Source: a virus. Taken from it: DNA of 22,140 nucleotides. Below the pieces are notes generated by a model. It was not told the origin of the DNA, made no database searches, and worked only from the letters and a program-made list of their open reading frames with translations. The stretch covers positions 1-22,140 of the IMG/VR virus record IMGVR_UViG_3300044678_002130; one strand, written 5' to 3'. Shown piece by piece: positions 13,539-22,113 of this stretch; within the stretch, counting starts at the first letter, position 1; every line of letters begins with the position of its first letter. Both the position numbers and the translations under genes were made by a program.

Positions 13539-13750
13539 TGCTGGTCCGGATGCGCTTCGGGTCTCGGCGGGGGGAGGTCATGGACTTCCTTCCGCACGAG
13601 GCGCGCGCCATGCTGGCCGACGGTCGCGCCGAGCTCCCGGAGCTCGCGCACGCCGCCGCGGCGCAGCCGGAGCGGGTGGTCCCCGACGCTGGGGACCTCC
13701 CGCGCATGGACCGTGGGATGCCGCGCGGGCGCCCGCGCCGGGCGCGCTGA
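13538..13750 (+). CDS. Small head-region protein
   Basis: A 70-residue protein whose ATG shares a base with the previous stop (TGATG). The N-terminal ~35 residues (MLVRMRFGSRRGEVMDFLPH, then EARAMLADGRAEL) match a pattern often seen in tiny phage head proteins: a short beta hairpin with Gly-x-x-x followed by a helix with Ala-x-x-x-Leu-x-x-Gly-x-Ala-Glu. The rest is a Pro/Arg-rich basic tail ending RGMPRGRPRRAR that may contact DNA or the capsid. Its role is unknown. Tight coupling to its neighbours supports that it is translated. Confidence 0.55.
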   Translation: MLVRMRFGSRRGEVMDFLPHEARAMLADGRAELPELAHAAAAQPERVVPDAGDLPRMDRGMPRGRPRRAR

Positions 13751-14061
13751 TGCCTCCGGCGCTGGTGTCCCGCCACCTCCGGGTGATGCTCCGCGGCCCG
13801 CTGTCGGTGCCCGTGGTGTACGGGACCACCCGGGTGCGCGGCCTGTTCGACCACTCCGCCGACCTGCTGGACGACGGGGTGGGCGGCGAGGTGCGCCGGG
13901 ACGCCCGCATCCTGACGATCGAGCGGGGGGCGCTGCCCGCCGCCGTCAAGCAGAACAGCCGCCTGACCGTGGACGGCGCCGCCTACGACGTGCGGGCGGT
14001 GCTGCCCTTCGAGGACGGCGAGATCGTGCGCTACGTGCTGGCGCCCGTCGCGGGGACCTGA
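13750..14061 (+). CDS. Head-tail joining protein, gpFII-like stopper
   Basis: A 103-residue beta-rich protein translated from an ATG sharing a base with the previous stop (TGATG). The order matches gpFII-type joining proteins: a short N-terminal helix, VYGTTRVRGLFDHSADLLDD, a strand block with RDARILTIERGALPAAVKQN, then LTVDGAAYDVRAVLPFEDGE and a final IVRYVLAPV strand. In this family the last strands follow the text 'Val-x-Gly-x-x-Tyr-x-Val', here VDGAAYDV. Such proteins bind the lower face of the connector and form the surface to which the tail docks. Position after capsid and decoration genes agrees. Confidence 0.7.
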   Translation: MPPALVSRHLRVMLRGPLSVPVVYGTTRVRGLFDHSADLLDDGVGGEVRRDARILTIERGALPAAVKQNSRLTVDGAAYDVRAVLPFEDGEIVRYVLAPVAGT

Positions 14062-14063
14062 CC

Positions 14064-14588
14064 GTGCTGTTCGAGGCCGTGCGTGTCGTGGCGGACTGGA
14101 TGGCGGACCCCACCAACGGGGTGAACGCCACGCTGCTGGCCGCCCCGCTGGAGGCCGGCGTCACGCGCGCCGCCCCGGTGACGGTGTCCGACGACACCCG
14201 GAACCCCGAGGTGGCCCGGGGGCAGATCCCCGACGCCTTGCCGGCGCTGCTGGTGACGACCACTGCCACCGCCATCACCCTGACCTCGCCCGTGGTGCGC
14301 CCCTACCCCAGCGACGTGCTGGTGGAGCTGGGCATCCGGTACGCCGCCGCCAACGTGGCCACCGAGGTGGCGTTCAACGACACCGCCCAGGTGCTGCGCG
14401 CGGTGACCGCGTGCCTCGGCACCCTCTGGACGACCGCCGCCGGTGAGGCGGCCCGGCTGCGCAACCAGGTGCAGCTGCTGGAGCTGCGCGAAATCCGGAC
14501 CGAGCTCTACCAGGCGAACGACGACAGTCGGGTCACCATGGGGATGCTGCTGACGGTCCGCGTGCGAGACCTGTTCGCCACCAGCTGA
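14064..14588 (+). CDS. Probable tail terminator / minor tail protein
   Basis: A 174-residue protein from a GTG two bases after the previous stop. It starts VLFEAVRVVADWMADPTNGV and has a mixed alpha/beta make-up with strands ALLVTTTATAITLTSPVVRP and VLVELGIRYAAANVA. A helix follows (QVLRAVTACLGTLWTTAA), and the end RVTMGMLLTVRVRDL is beta. Tail terminators and completion proteins of the lambda gpU / gpZ type have this length, an initial helix and a central sheet, and lie between the stopper and the tail tube gene. They cap the tube when it reaches tape-measure length. The call rests mainly on position. Confidence 0.5.
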   Translation: MLFEAVRVVADWMADPTNGVNATLLAAPLEAGVTRAAPVTVSDDTRNPEVARGQIPDALPALLVTTTATAITLTSPVVRPYPSDVLVELGIRYAAANVATEVAFNDTAQVLRAVTACLGTLWTTAAGEAARLRNQVQLLELREIRTELYQANDDSRVTMGMLLTVRVRDLFATS

Positions 14589-14594
14589 GGACCC

Positions 14595-14795
14595 ATGGAC
14601 TACTTCCTGTACCCCCTGTCGGCGACGGAGGCCTGCAAGGTCCCGTTTCCCGCCGACCTCGCGCTCTCGAAGCGCGCCGCCTACATGGCCAAGCCGCCCG
14701 CCGCCGCCCTGGACGGCGCGGAGCGCGTGGCGCTGGCCCCCGCTGCGCCGCCGACCCCGGCGGCCGATTCCCCGACCCCCCGCTCCGAGGACTGA
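14595..14795 (+). CDS. Small hypothetical protein before the tail tube gene
   Basis: A 66-residue protein with GAGGA (14587-14591) just ahead of its ATG. The first half (MDYFLYPLSATEACKVPFPA, then DLALSKRAAYMAKPP) may form a small fold. The second half is a Pro/Ala-rich disordered tail ending TPAADSPTPRSED. I do not recognise it. Its place between the probable terminator and the tail tube gene suggests a tail-related role, but nothing more can be said. Confidence 0.5.
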   Translation: MDYFLYPLSATEACKVPFPADLALSKRAAYMAKPPAAALDGAERVALAPAAPPTPAADSPTPRSED

Positions 14796-14798
14796 CGT

Positions 14799-15806
14799 AT
14801 GCCCACCGCGGCACGGCTCAACCAGGTCATCGGCATCCTCGCCAAGGAGGAGGCCGACTCCGGCACCGCTGAGACCCTTTCCAACGCGACCGACGCCTGC
14901 ACGCCGTACATCGGCGACGGCGACCCGGAAGCCCCGACGGCGTACGACTACGTCTTCGACGGGGCCACCGGGCGCGGCTCCGGCACGCTGGGCCCGCAGC
15001 GGCGCACGGCGCCCGCTGGCCGGTTCCGGCAGGGGCAGTTCGTCTGCCTCCCCAAGGGGCTGGGCTCTGCCTACAGCGGCAGCGGCTTCCCGCCCAACGA
15101 GGTGCACCGCTGGCTCAAGGCCGCGGGGCTGGACGCCACCTACAGCGCCAGTCCGACGCCGCAGTGGACCTACACCCCGACGGCGTTCGGCACCGCGTTC
15201 ACGACCCTGACCGTGCGGCAGTTCGCGCAGGGGTCGCAGTACGACCAGACGGGCGTGCTGTGCGACTTCGCGTTCGAGACGCAGGGGCTGGGGGTGCCGA
15301 TCTTCACCTTCGACTGGCGCGGCATCGCCGGGTCGCTGCCCACGGACGTGTCCCTGCCGGCGCTGACCCACCAGGCGACCACCGTGGTGCCGCCGATCGG
15401 CCCCGGAATGGTGGCCAACATCGGCGCGCTGAGCACCGCGGTGGTGCGGCGCGCGGCGTTCCGGCTCAACCGGTCGGTGGACACCGCCCGCATCCAGCAG
15501 AACCTCGCGGGTGGGCACGCCGGGTTCGTCCCGGGCGGCATGGCCCCGGAGCTGGAGCTGGAGATCGAGCGGCCGACGCGCGCGGTGTACGACGCCGAGT
15601 CGGTGATGTCGGCCGGGACCAGCGCGGCGGTGGACGTGACCATCGGGACCACCCAGTACAACCGGTACAAGCTGACCCTCCCGCAGGCGCAGCTCATCGC
15701 CGTGGCCCCGGGCAACGACGGCGCGCTGGCCACGGTGACGCTGACCTACCGGGCGTTCGCCACGACGCCGGCGGCGAACGACTTCTTCTCGCTGCTGTTC
15801 AACTGA
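14799..15806 (+). CDS. Major tail tube protein
   Basis: A 335-residue, mostly beta protein expected to stack in rings to form the tail tube. It starts MPTAARLNQVIGILAKEEAD, contains the repeated long-strand patterns of tube proteins (TLTVRQFAQGSQYDQTGVLC, then FAFETQGLGVPIFTFDWRGI), and a C-terminal strand set with ELELEIERPTRAVYDAE, TTQYNRYKLTLPQAQL and LATVTLTYRAF. The last block, a strand with Ala-Pro-Gly-x-Asp-Gly then VTLTYRAF, resembles the end of phage tube proteins. It is longer than lambda gpV (~246), so an extra exposed domain is likely. Position before the tail assembly protein and the tape measure strongly supports the call. Confidence 0.75.
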   Translation: MPTAARLNQVIGILAKEEADSGTAETLSNATDACTPYIGDGDPEAPTAYDYVFDGATGRGSGTLGPQRRTAPAGRFRQGQFVCLPKGLGSAYSGSGFPPNEVHRWLKAAGLDATYSASPTPQWTYTPTAFGTAFTTLTVRQFAQGSQYDQTGVLCDFAFETQGLGVPIFTFDWRGIAGSLPTDVSLPALTHQATTVVPPIGPGMVANIGALSTAVVRRAAFRLNRSVDTARIQQNLAGGHAGFVPGGMAPELELEIERPTRAVYDAESVMSAGTSAAVDVTIGTTQYNRYKLTLPQAQLIAVAPGNDGALATVTLTYRAFATTPAANDFFSLLFN

Positions 15807-15816
15807 GCGGCGGCGG

Positions 15817-16515
15817 GTGCAGTACAGTGCGCGCGCCCTGACGGAGGCGGAGCGGCCGGTGGTCATCGCCATCGGCCGCACGGGCGCGTCCAGGCTGGGG
15901 CGGTGGTGGGCGCAGCGGTGGACCCGGTGGGCGTGCACGTGGACCGTGCGGCCGATCAGCACCCCGCAGATGCTCCGCCTGGAGGCCACGCGGCACGACC
16001 CGGTGGCCAACATCGTGGCCTTGGCCGAGGTGCTGCGGGCGGTGTTCCCGGTGTCCCGGTGGCGCCGGCTGCTGGGGAACCCGGTGGCCATGGTCCTGCG
16101 CCTCCCGGACGACGTCCGCCGGCACGTGCTGGGGGCGCTGTTTCACGTGCCCGGGTTGGGGGCGGCGGCCCCCGACGACAGCGACCCGCTGGAGCAGCTG
16201 CGGCGCACGCAGCGCGCGCAGGTCTACGGGGCCGGTGCCGCCTTGGGCCCGCACCCGACGCTGGCCACCGCGGCGCTCACCGTGAGAGCGGCGTACGGCG
16301 ACAGCTGGTACTGGAACCCCACCCGGTGGCGGACCGCCGACGGCTACGCTCCGTTCGCGGTGACGTGGCTGGAGTACGTGGGGCTGCAGGCGCTGGAGGC
16401 GCGGCAGCGGATGATCGTGGCGGACGGCTACACCATCGCCCAGAGCAAGGATGCCCAGCGCGCCCGCCGTGAGCTGCTGCGGCTGGCCTACCCCAGCGAC
16501 CAGGCGGTGCACTGA
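15817..16515 (+). CDS. Tail assembly protein between tail tube and tape measure
   Basis: A 232-residue protein from a GTG with a GGCGGCGGG purine-rich lead. It sits where siphophages encode the tail assembly chaperone. It is rich in Arg and Trp and has the helical block TPQMLRLEATRHDPVANIVA, the stretch RLLGNPVAMVLRLPDDVR, and the conserved-looking YGDSWYWNPTRWRTADGYAP followed by FAVTWLEYVGLQALEARQR (~residues 160-195). I associate this Trp-Tyr-Trp-Asn-Pro motif with phage proteins at the same locus. It would keep the tape measure protein in a competent state before tube assembly. No programmed frameshift site or frameshifted extension is evident, unlike the lambda G/GT pair. Confidence 0.5.
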   Translation: MQYSARALTEAERPVVIAIGRTGASRLGRWWAQRWTRWACTWTVRPISTPQMLRLEATRHDPVANIVALAEVLRAVFPVSRWRRLLGNPVAMVLRLPDDVRRHVLGALFHVPGLGAAAPDDSDPLEQLRRTQRAQVYGAGAALGPHPTLATAALTVRAAYGDSWYWNPTRWRTADGYAPFAVTWLEYVGLQALEARQRMIVADGYTIAQSKDAQRARRELLRLAYPSDQAVH

Positions 16516-19025
16516 TGGCGAAGCGCGAGGTCACGGTCGTCATCAACGGCGAGGAGTACGTCTCCAAGGCGGCGGACGAAGCCGGCAAGGGGATGGACCG
16601 TTTCGCGGGCGGGGTGAAGGGGTGGTTCAAGTCGTTCGTCGACCTCAAAGCGGCGTGGGACTTGGCTGTGCAAGGCGCCCGTATGCTGGTCGACCAGGTG
16701 CGGAACTCCTTCGCCGCCTTCGACGGCTACCGGAGCAGCCTCCAGAAGCTGGAGGGTGCAGCCAAGCTGACGGGTATCCCGCTCCGCACCCTGCAGGACA
16801 TCGCAGACAACGGCCGCACGGCGTTCAAGCTGTCGGCCGGGGTGGCGAACGAGTTTGCCGCCGAGGTGGGCAAGCTGGCCGAGAAGGCGGGGGACACCCG
16901 TAAGGCCAAGGACGCGCTGGCGGCCTTCCTGGAGATCGGCGCGGCGCGCGGCATGAGCTCGGCCGAGACGCTGCAGGCTGTCCAGCAGGCCATCCTCGGC
17001 ATCGACGAGGGCACGGACAAGCTATTTGGGAAGAACCCGTCGGTCCTGTACAAGGAGTACGCCGACCGGATCGGGGTCTCCGCGGCCAAGCTGACGGACC
17101 AGCAGAAGGCGCAGGCCCTGCTGACGGCTACCGTGGACGGTGGGCTCAAGGTGCAGGGGACGTACGCCAAGTACCTGGAGACCACGGCGGGCCAGCAGGA
17201 GCAGATGAACAACGGGCTCGAAAGCGCCCGGGTGGCGTTCGGGCAGGCGCTCGACCCGCTCCGGGCGTTCACGCTGCAGCTGGGCGCCAAGCTCATGCCC
17301 GTACTGGCGCCCATCATCACGCTGATCGCGCAGGGTCTGACACTCGCGTTCACGGGTTTCGGCAAGGTCCTGAACACGGTGTACGGGACGGTCGGGCTGG
17401 TGGCCGAGGGGTTGGGCAAGCTGACGGGCAACGACACCATGCGGGACTGGGGCGCCCGCCAGGTGAAGACGGCCACGGACATGGGCAAGGCGCTGAACGA
17501 CCTGTCCGACGCGGCGCTCAACCTTGGGAAGGACGTCAGCAACACCGCCACCAAGCAGCGCGAGCTGGACGAGGCGTTCCGGTCCAACACGCAGACGTCG
17601 ACCCAGACCGCCACCGCGGTGGCCGGCGCCGGCCGCCAGATGCGCACCGCCATGGTGGCCGAGCTGGAGCCGCTGCGCGTGGCCATTGGCTTGACCGAAG
17701 GGGCGCTGCAGTCGCTGTCCGAGTCGGCCAAGACGCAGCTGGACGCCAGTGTGGCCGCGGAGTTCCAGCGGAACATGGTACTCCTGACTGCTCAGGCGGA
17801 CGAGGTCCGGAAGCGCATCGAGGGGTCCGGTAGCGCCCTCAAGGCCGGGACTCGTGACGCGCAGTCGATGGCTGACAAGGTTGTCGTGATCGCCCGCGCC
17901 GGCATGGAGGCCGCGCAGGCGTTCGGAATCATGAACGACGAGGCGGCCGCCACGCTTAATTCGGTCATCAACATGGCCGAGGGAATTGGCCGGCTGGTGC
18001 AGTCCGGTGGCAAAGATGTGGGCGCGTGGGCGCAGGTCATCGCCAGCGCGGCCAACATCATTTCCAAGATGATCGGCGGGGACCCCGAGCGGCGGCGGCT
18101 GATATCCGCCAACACCGAGGCCATGAAGGGGCTGCGGGACCGGATCGGCGACCTGTCGCTGGACGTCACCGGCGAGGACTTCGCCAAGATCCAGACCGCC
18201 CTGCAGTCCGTGGTCGGCAACCTGCGGGGCGGGCGGGGCGCGCAGAACCAGGCGGACGTGTTCAACGCCCTGCGCCGGGTCGGGCTGGGCTTCGGCGACC
18301 TCAAGAAGTTGGCCGACCAGCTGGGGATCCAGATCACCAGCCAGTCCGGCGCACTGTCCGTGGACGGCATCCGGCAGCTGCTGGAGGCCATGGGGCTGGT
18401 GGAGCTGGGGCAGTTCGGGAGCGACTACGCCTCCCAGCTGCAGGCCACCCGGGCGGGCTTCGACATCAACCAGCTGGACGCCCGCGGGCAGCTGGCCAGC
18501 CTGTTCCGCTTGGGCGGGAACTTCGCGTTCAACTCCCTGGGCAACTCCCTCGACATGAACGACCTCGCTGGTACGCGGGGCCGGCTGGCGGGGCTGTTCG
18601 AGCGCATGAACGCGGGGGGGCTGAGCGCCGCGGAGCTGGGCGGGCTGACCGGGTCGCAGTTCCTCGATCTTATCAGCGACCTCATCCTGCGTATCGACGA
18701 CCTCATGAAGGACGCCGCCGACGCCGCCTCCGGCGACACGGTGGACGTCCCCGGGGTGGGGGCGGTCAGCACCGGCGGGGCGGTTGGGACGGTGCAGGAG
18801 AAGCTCACCGAGCAGACCACCGCGGTGACGGACGTCCTCAAGGCGCACACGGCGCTGCACACGCGGATCGCCGAGGCGACCGAGCGGACGGCGGACGGGG
18901 TGGAGCGCATCGAGCAGCTGCTGATCGAGGCCTCCCGCGGCGGGCTGTCCGACGCGGTGGACCGTGAGCTGGAGTCGTCCCGCCGGGCGTTGGCCGCCCA
19001 GCAGGGCACGGCGGCGGCGTTCTGA
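16515..19025 (+). CDS. Tape measure protein
   Basis: An 836-residue protein, the longest in the window, starting at an ATGA overlap. It is almost wholly helical with heptad-like Ala/Leu spacing: an N-terminal TVVINGEEYVSKAADEAGKG typical of tape measures, then helices with AAFDGYRSSLQKLEGAAKLT and GIPLRTLQDIADNG. Hydrophobic stretches occur at ~255-300 (LMPVLAPIITLIAQGLTLAF, then VLNTVYGTVGLVAEGL) and ~465-545 (Ala/Gly-rich), with a C-terminal coiled region (VTDVLKAHTALHTRIAEATE). The tape measure sets tail length and is ejected with the DNA; the hydrophobic segments may enter the host membrane. By the usual ~0.15 nm per residue, it would suit a tail of roughly 125 nm. Confidence 0.9.
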   Translation: MAKREVTVVINGEEYVSKAADEAGKGMDRFAGGVKGWFKSFVDLKAAWDLAVQGARMLVDQVRNSFAAFDGYRSSLQKLEGAAKLTGIPLRTLQDIADNGRTAFKLSAGVANEFAAEVGKLAEKAGDTRKAKDALAAFLEIGAARGMSSAETLQAVQQAILGIDEGTDKLFGKNPSVLYKEYADRIGVSAAKLTDQQKAQALLTATVDGGLKVQGTYAKYLETTAGQQEQMNNGLESARVAFGQALDPLRAFTLQLGAKLMPVLAPIITLIAQGLTLAFTGFGKVLNTVYGTVGLVAEGLGKLTGNDTMRDWGARQVKTATDMGKALNDLSDAALNLGKDVSNTATKQRELDEAFRSNTQTSTQTATAVAGAGRQMRTAMVAELEPLRVAIGLTEGALQSLSESAKTQLDASVAAEFQRNMVLLTAQADEVRKRIEGSGSALKAGTRDAQSMADKVVVIARAGMEAAQAFGIMNDEAAATLNSVINMAEGIGRLVQSGGKDVGAWAQVIASAANIISKMIGGDPERRRLISANTEAMKGLRDRIGDLSLDVTGEDFAKIQTALQSVVGNLRGGRGAQNQADVFNALRRVGLGFGDLKKLADQLGIQITSQSGALSVDGIRQLLEAMGLVELGQFGSDYASQLQATRAGFDINQLDARGQLASLFRLGGNFAFNSLGNSLDMNDLAGTRGRLAGLFERMNAGGLSAAELGGLTGSQFLDLISDLILRIDDLMKDAADAASGDTVDVPGVGAVSTGGAVGTVQEKLTEQTTAVTDVLKAHTALHTRIAEATERTADGVERIEQLLIEASRGGLSDAVDRELESSRRALAAQQGTAAAF

Positions 19026-21313
19026 TGGCGGCGATCATCCAGGTCTGGTCCGCCCCCAGCTGCCAGAGCGGGGCCGTCTGCCTCGGGGCGCTGTCGCCGT
19101 GGGGCACGGCCACCGGCTCCGAGTCGGAAGGGACGCCGTCGTCGTTCCGGACCACGGTGAGCCGGGAGGTGGCGGACGCCTCCGGGCTGGCCGAGGGGCG
19201 CGTGCTGCGGGTGCGGAGCTCCGCGCGCGGGGAGCAGTGGTGGTTCGTGTCGCAGCTGACCGACGGGGACGGGGACGCCGGGGCGGTGGCCGTCACGGCC
19301 GGGCCGCTGCGGCAGCTGCTGGCCGTGCGCGGGCTGGTGCGCAGCACGGGGGCGGGGTCCCCGGTGTACCGCTTCAGCCCTGGCAAGCAGACGGTCACCA
19401 GCCTGCTGAACAGCTACGTCCTGACCAACCTGTCCGACGACAGCCTGTCCTGGCTGTCGCTGGGGACGGTGGACTCGACCGCGCTCATCGAGGTGGGAGA
19501 CCTCGACCGGGTGACCCGCGGCGGGGTGCTGGACCTGATCGAGCGCGAGACGGGGCACTCGGCGCGGCTGCGCGGGCTGTACAGCGCCGGGGTCCTGACG
19601 GGGTTCGCGGTCGACGTGGTGGCCGACGTGGCGGCCGGGCTGGAGACGCTGCCGCTGGGGGTGGGGGCCAACGTGGAGGCGCTCACGCGGACGCGGGACG
19701 CCCTGCGCGCGGCGACCGTGGCCCTCCCCTTCTCAGCCAGCGGGCAGCCGATGGACCAGTGCGAGTGGACCATCGACAGCGTCAGCGGGAGCGGGCCCTA
19801 CTGGGTGCTGCTGCGCGACCCGGTGGCCGGCAACCCGTGGCCGATCCGCGAGGACGACCAAGTCAACGGCTACAAGCTGGTCCAGCGCGACGGGACGCAG
19901 ACGACCGTGGCGGACAGCCGGGCGAGCGACAGCGCGGTGCAGGTCTCCGCGCTGGGGACGCTGGCGGCCGGCCAGCGGGTGACGCTGGTGACGTCTGGCG
20001 GGGTGGTGGCGCCGCAGTCGGTGACGTCGCCGAGCGGGCTGGCGAGCTCGCGGGCGCAGCTGGTGGGGACGGTGGGGACCAAGGCGACGGACGCCCGGCG
20101 GAACTACGCGGCGAACCCGGTGATGGCCACGTGGACCAACCTGACGACGGCGCCGGACTGGACGCACAACTCGGGGACCGGTGGCTTCGGGGTGCAGTAC
20201 CAGCGGTACGCGCGAAACACCCCGCTCACGCTGACGGCCAACGTGGCCGAGGAGCTCACCGCTGGCGTGGTGTATTCGGATTTCGATTTCTCCGGCGCCC
20301 CGCCCCATGCGATCATCTACCAGTACGAGATACTGGCGCTCAAGACTGGGGGGACCTACCGGGGCACGCTAATAGTGACCCAGACGGTGCAGGCCGACAG
20401 CAGCGGCAATGGCAACCTGCAGGTGCAGGCTTTCGGCACGACGCCCACGATTACCCTTGGCAACGGCACCATCGAGCTGTTGGACGGCAACGCCGGATTC
20501 ACAAGCTTCGTGCAGCGCCCAGACGCCTTTCCGGACGACAGCTCCGACCAAGGTGACGCCATGCGACTTGGCCTCGGCTGGAATGACCGTCTCCTGACCG
20601 GCGGCGGCTTCATTGCCGCCACGGAGCGGCGGCTGGAGAACACGGAGGTGAAGGTGCTCTACGACGCCGCCCGGCCGTACCTGCACGCGCGCGCGGCCTT
20701 CACGGTGCGCGAGTACGGCAACAACACGCTGGTGGATTCGGGCGGCTACAATCGCACGCCGGCCGTGGCCATTGTGGACCCGACGGGCACCTATGGCACC
20801 CTGCTTGCCCTCGGGTTGTCAAACGTCAGTATCCCGGCCCGCGCAACGGCCAACTGCGAGGCGACGTGCGCCACCAAGCTGACCGCCGACAAGACGGTCA
20901 AGCTGGCCGTCTACTCGGCAAAGGCCTCGATTGCCTCCGGTTCCGACGGCAATGGCATGACCTACCTGCGCTGGGCCTCACTGTGGCTGTCCGCCACCGA
21001 GCAGGACAGCGACCCGATGGACTTCCAGCCCGGCTCCGGCTCCAACACCCTGTGGCACCGCGCCCAAGACGTCCTCGCCGGGGCCGCCCTCGGCACCCGC
21101 TACGTCGTCCGCGGCATCGACCTGGACTACCTGCAGCGGCAGGTCGGCACCCTCGTGCTGGGCCAGCGCGTGGCCCTCCGATCCGACCGCCTCGGGATCA
21201 ACGCCGTCGTGCGCGTCGTGAAGATGGACTACCGCTTCGACTCCGCCGAGACGCTGGACGTGGAGCTGGGCGCCATCACGCCGCGCCTCACCGGCGTCAC
21301 CGTCAGCCTCTGA
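19025..21313 (+). CDS. Tail hub / Tal-like baseplate protein with an inserted domain
   Basis: A 762-residue protein; its ATG shares a base with the tape measure stop (TGATG). Residues 1-~340 look like a tail hub: strands with FRTTVSREVADASGLAEGRV, LRVRSSARGEQWWFVSQLTD and GVLDLIERETGHSARL. Residues ~357-655 (about 20095-20990) are Ser/Thr/Asn/Gly-rich, beta-like, and encoded by visibly less G+C-rich DNA. They begin RRNYAANPVMATWTNLTTAP, reminiscent of carbohydrate-binding jelly-roll domains. From ~656 the hub resumes with NTLWHRAQDVLAGAALGTRY, GTLVLGQRVALRSDRLGINA and VVRVVKMDYRF, ending in a beta domain. The protein probably forms the tail tip hub; the insert probably binds a receptor or surface sugar. 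No peptidase motif is visible. Confidence 0.65.
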   Translation: MAAIIQVWSAPSCQSGAVCLGALSPWGTATGSESEGTPSSFRTTVSREVADASGLAEGRVLRVRSSARGEQWWFVSQLTDGDGDAGAVAVTAGPLRQLLAVRGLVRSTGAGSPVYRFSPGKQTVTSLLNSYVLTNLSDDSLSWLSLGTVDSTALIEVGDLDRVTRGGVLDLIERETGHSARLRGLYSAGVLTGFAVDVVADVAAGLETLPLGVGANVEALTRTRDALRAATVALPFSASGQPMDQCEWTIDSVSGSGPYWVLLRDPVAGNPWPIREDDQVNGYKLVQRDGTQTTVADSRASDSAVQVSALGTLAAGQRVTLVTSGGVVAPQSVTSPSGLASSRAQLVGTVGTKATDARRNYAANPVMATWTNLTTAPDWTHNSGTGGFGVQYQRYARNTPLTLTANVAEELTAGVVYSDFDFSGAPPHAIIYQYEILALKTGGTYRGTLIVTQTVQADSSGNGNLQVQAFGTTPTITLGNGTIELLDGNAGFTSFVQRPDAFPDDSSDQGDAMRLGLGWNDRLLTGGGFIAATERRLENTEVKVLYDAARPYLHARAAFTVREYGNNTLVDSGGYNRTPAVAIVDPTGTYGTLLALGLSNVSIPARATANCEATCATKLTADKTVKLAVYSAKASIASGSDGNGMTYLRWASLWLSATEQDSDPMDFQPGSGSNTLWHRAQDVLAGAALGTRYVVRGIDLDYLQRQVGTLVLGQRVALRSDRLGINAVVRVVKMDYRFDSAETLDVELGAITPRLTGVTVSL

Positions 21314-21317
21314 GGCC

Positions 21318-22112
21318 ATGCCCACCTACCTGAACGACCGCCCGATCGACGACCTGGTGGCCGGCGTCCTCCAGCTGGACGGCCACCTCGCGCCCGAGAT
21401 CCCCGTCCGCGCCTCCCTGGCGATGGCCAACGCCCCCGGGGTGTTCGGGTCGCAGGTCACCGTCGGGGCCCGCACGGTCACCGTGGCGCTGGACGTCCGA
21501 CCGGCCACGGTGGTGGACCGGACGACGGTCCTCGATGCGCTCACCCGCCGGCTCACCGGGCTGCTGATCGTCCGCACCGACGACGCCCCGGACCGGGAGC
21601 TCTACTGCGTCTGCAGCAAGGTGGACGTGCAGCTCTACGCGGGCGCCTACGCCCTGCCGACGGTGTTCGTGGTGGTGACGCTGGTGGCGGTCGACCCCAC
21701 CCGCTACGAGCTGGAGCCCCGGGTCTACGGGCTGTCGACGGCCCGCACCGCGTGCCCGGTGGGGACGGTGCCGTCGGCCCCGCTGCTCTACCTGTACGGC
21801 GGCTCGCCGTCCGTGGTCAACCCGGTGGTCATCTGCCGGAACTACTCGGGCGAGGAGACGCACCGGATGACGCTGACCGGGACGCTGGCCACGAACGACG
21901 CCCTGGTCATCGACTGCGCCCGGCAGGTCATCACCCGCTACGTGGCGGGGGTGGTGCAGACGGGGGCCAACAGCGGCAACGCGTGGTTCACGTCGGGCGC
22001 GTTCCCCCTGCTGACGCCGGAGGACGCGGTGGACGGCGCGGGGGTGACGGTGGAGCTGGCGGCTACCAGCGGGACGCCCACGGGCGCCATGGTCTACGCG
22101 AGGGGGTGGTAG
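21318..22112 (+). CDS. Distal tail protein (Dit-like)
   Basis: A 264-residue protein forming the ring at the tail tip that joins the tube to the hub. The N-terminal ~140 residues show the Dit barrel pattern: FGSQVTVGARTVTVALDVRP, then TVLDALTRRLTGLLIVRTDD, a strand around ELYCVCSKVDVQLY, and TVFVVVTLVAVDPTRYE, with the typical Asp-Pro-x-x-Tyr end. The C-terminal ~120 residues form a separate beta domain (SAPLLYLYGGSPSVVNPVVI, then MTLTGTLATNDALVIDCARQ), as in the galectin-like half of Dit proteins, ending VYARGW. It follows the hub gene, an order reversed from the common tape measure-Dit-Tal order. Spacing to the hub stop is 4 bases. Confidence 0.72.
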   Translation: MPTYLNDRPIDDLVAGVLQLDGHLAPEIPVRASLAMANAPGVFGSQVTVGARTVTVALDVRPATVVDRTTVLDALTRRLTGLLIVRTDDAPDRELYCVCSKVDVQLYAGAYALPTVFVVVTLVAVDPTRYELEPRVYGLSTARTACPVGTVPSAPLLYLYGGSPSVVNPVVICRNYSGEETHRMTLTGTLATNDALVIDCARQVITRYVAGVVQTGANSGNAWFTSGAFPLLTPEDAVDGAGVTVELAATSGTPTGAMVYARGW

Positions 22113-22113
22113 G

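Noticed and set aside
14031-16091. A 686-residue minus-strand open frame across the tail tube region, and similar long ones at 9470-11224 and 17022-18860.
   Set aside because: Same explanation: codon bias of the plus-strand genes keeps stops out of one antisense frame.
15817-16515. Programmed frameshift producing an extended tail assembly chaperone.
   Set aside because: No slippery heptamer or extra frame of suitable length was seen before the tape measure start; the next long frames are shadows.
18964-20556. A 530-residue plus-strand frame overlapping the tail hub gene.
   Set aside because: Gly/Arg/Ala-rich shadow without family features; the hub frame has clear structure and a TGATG-coupled start.
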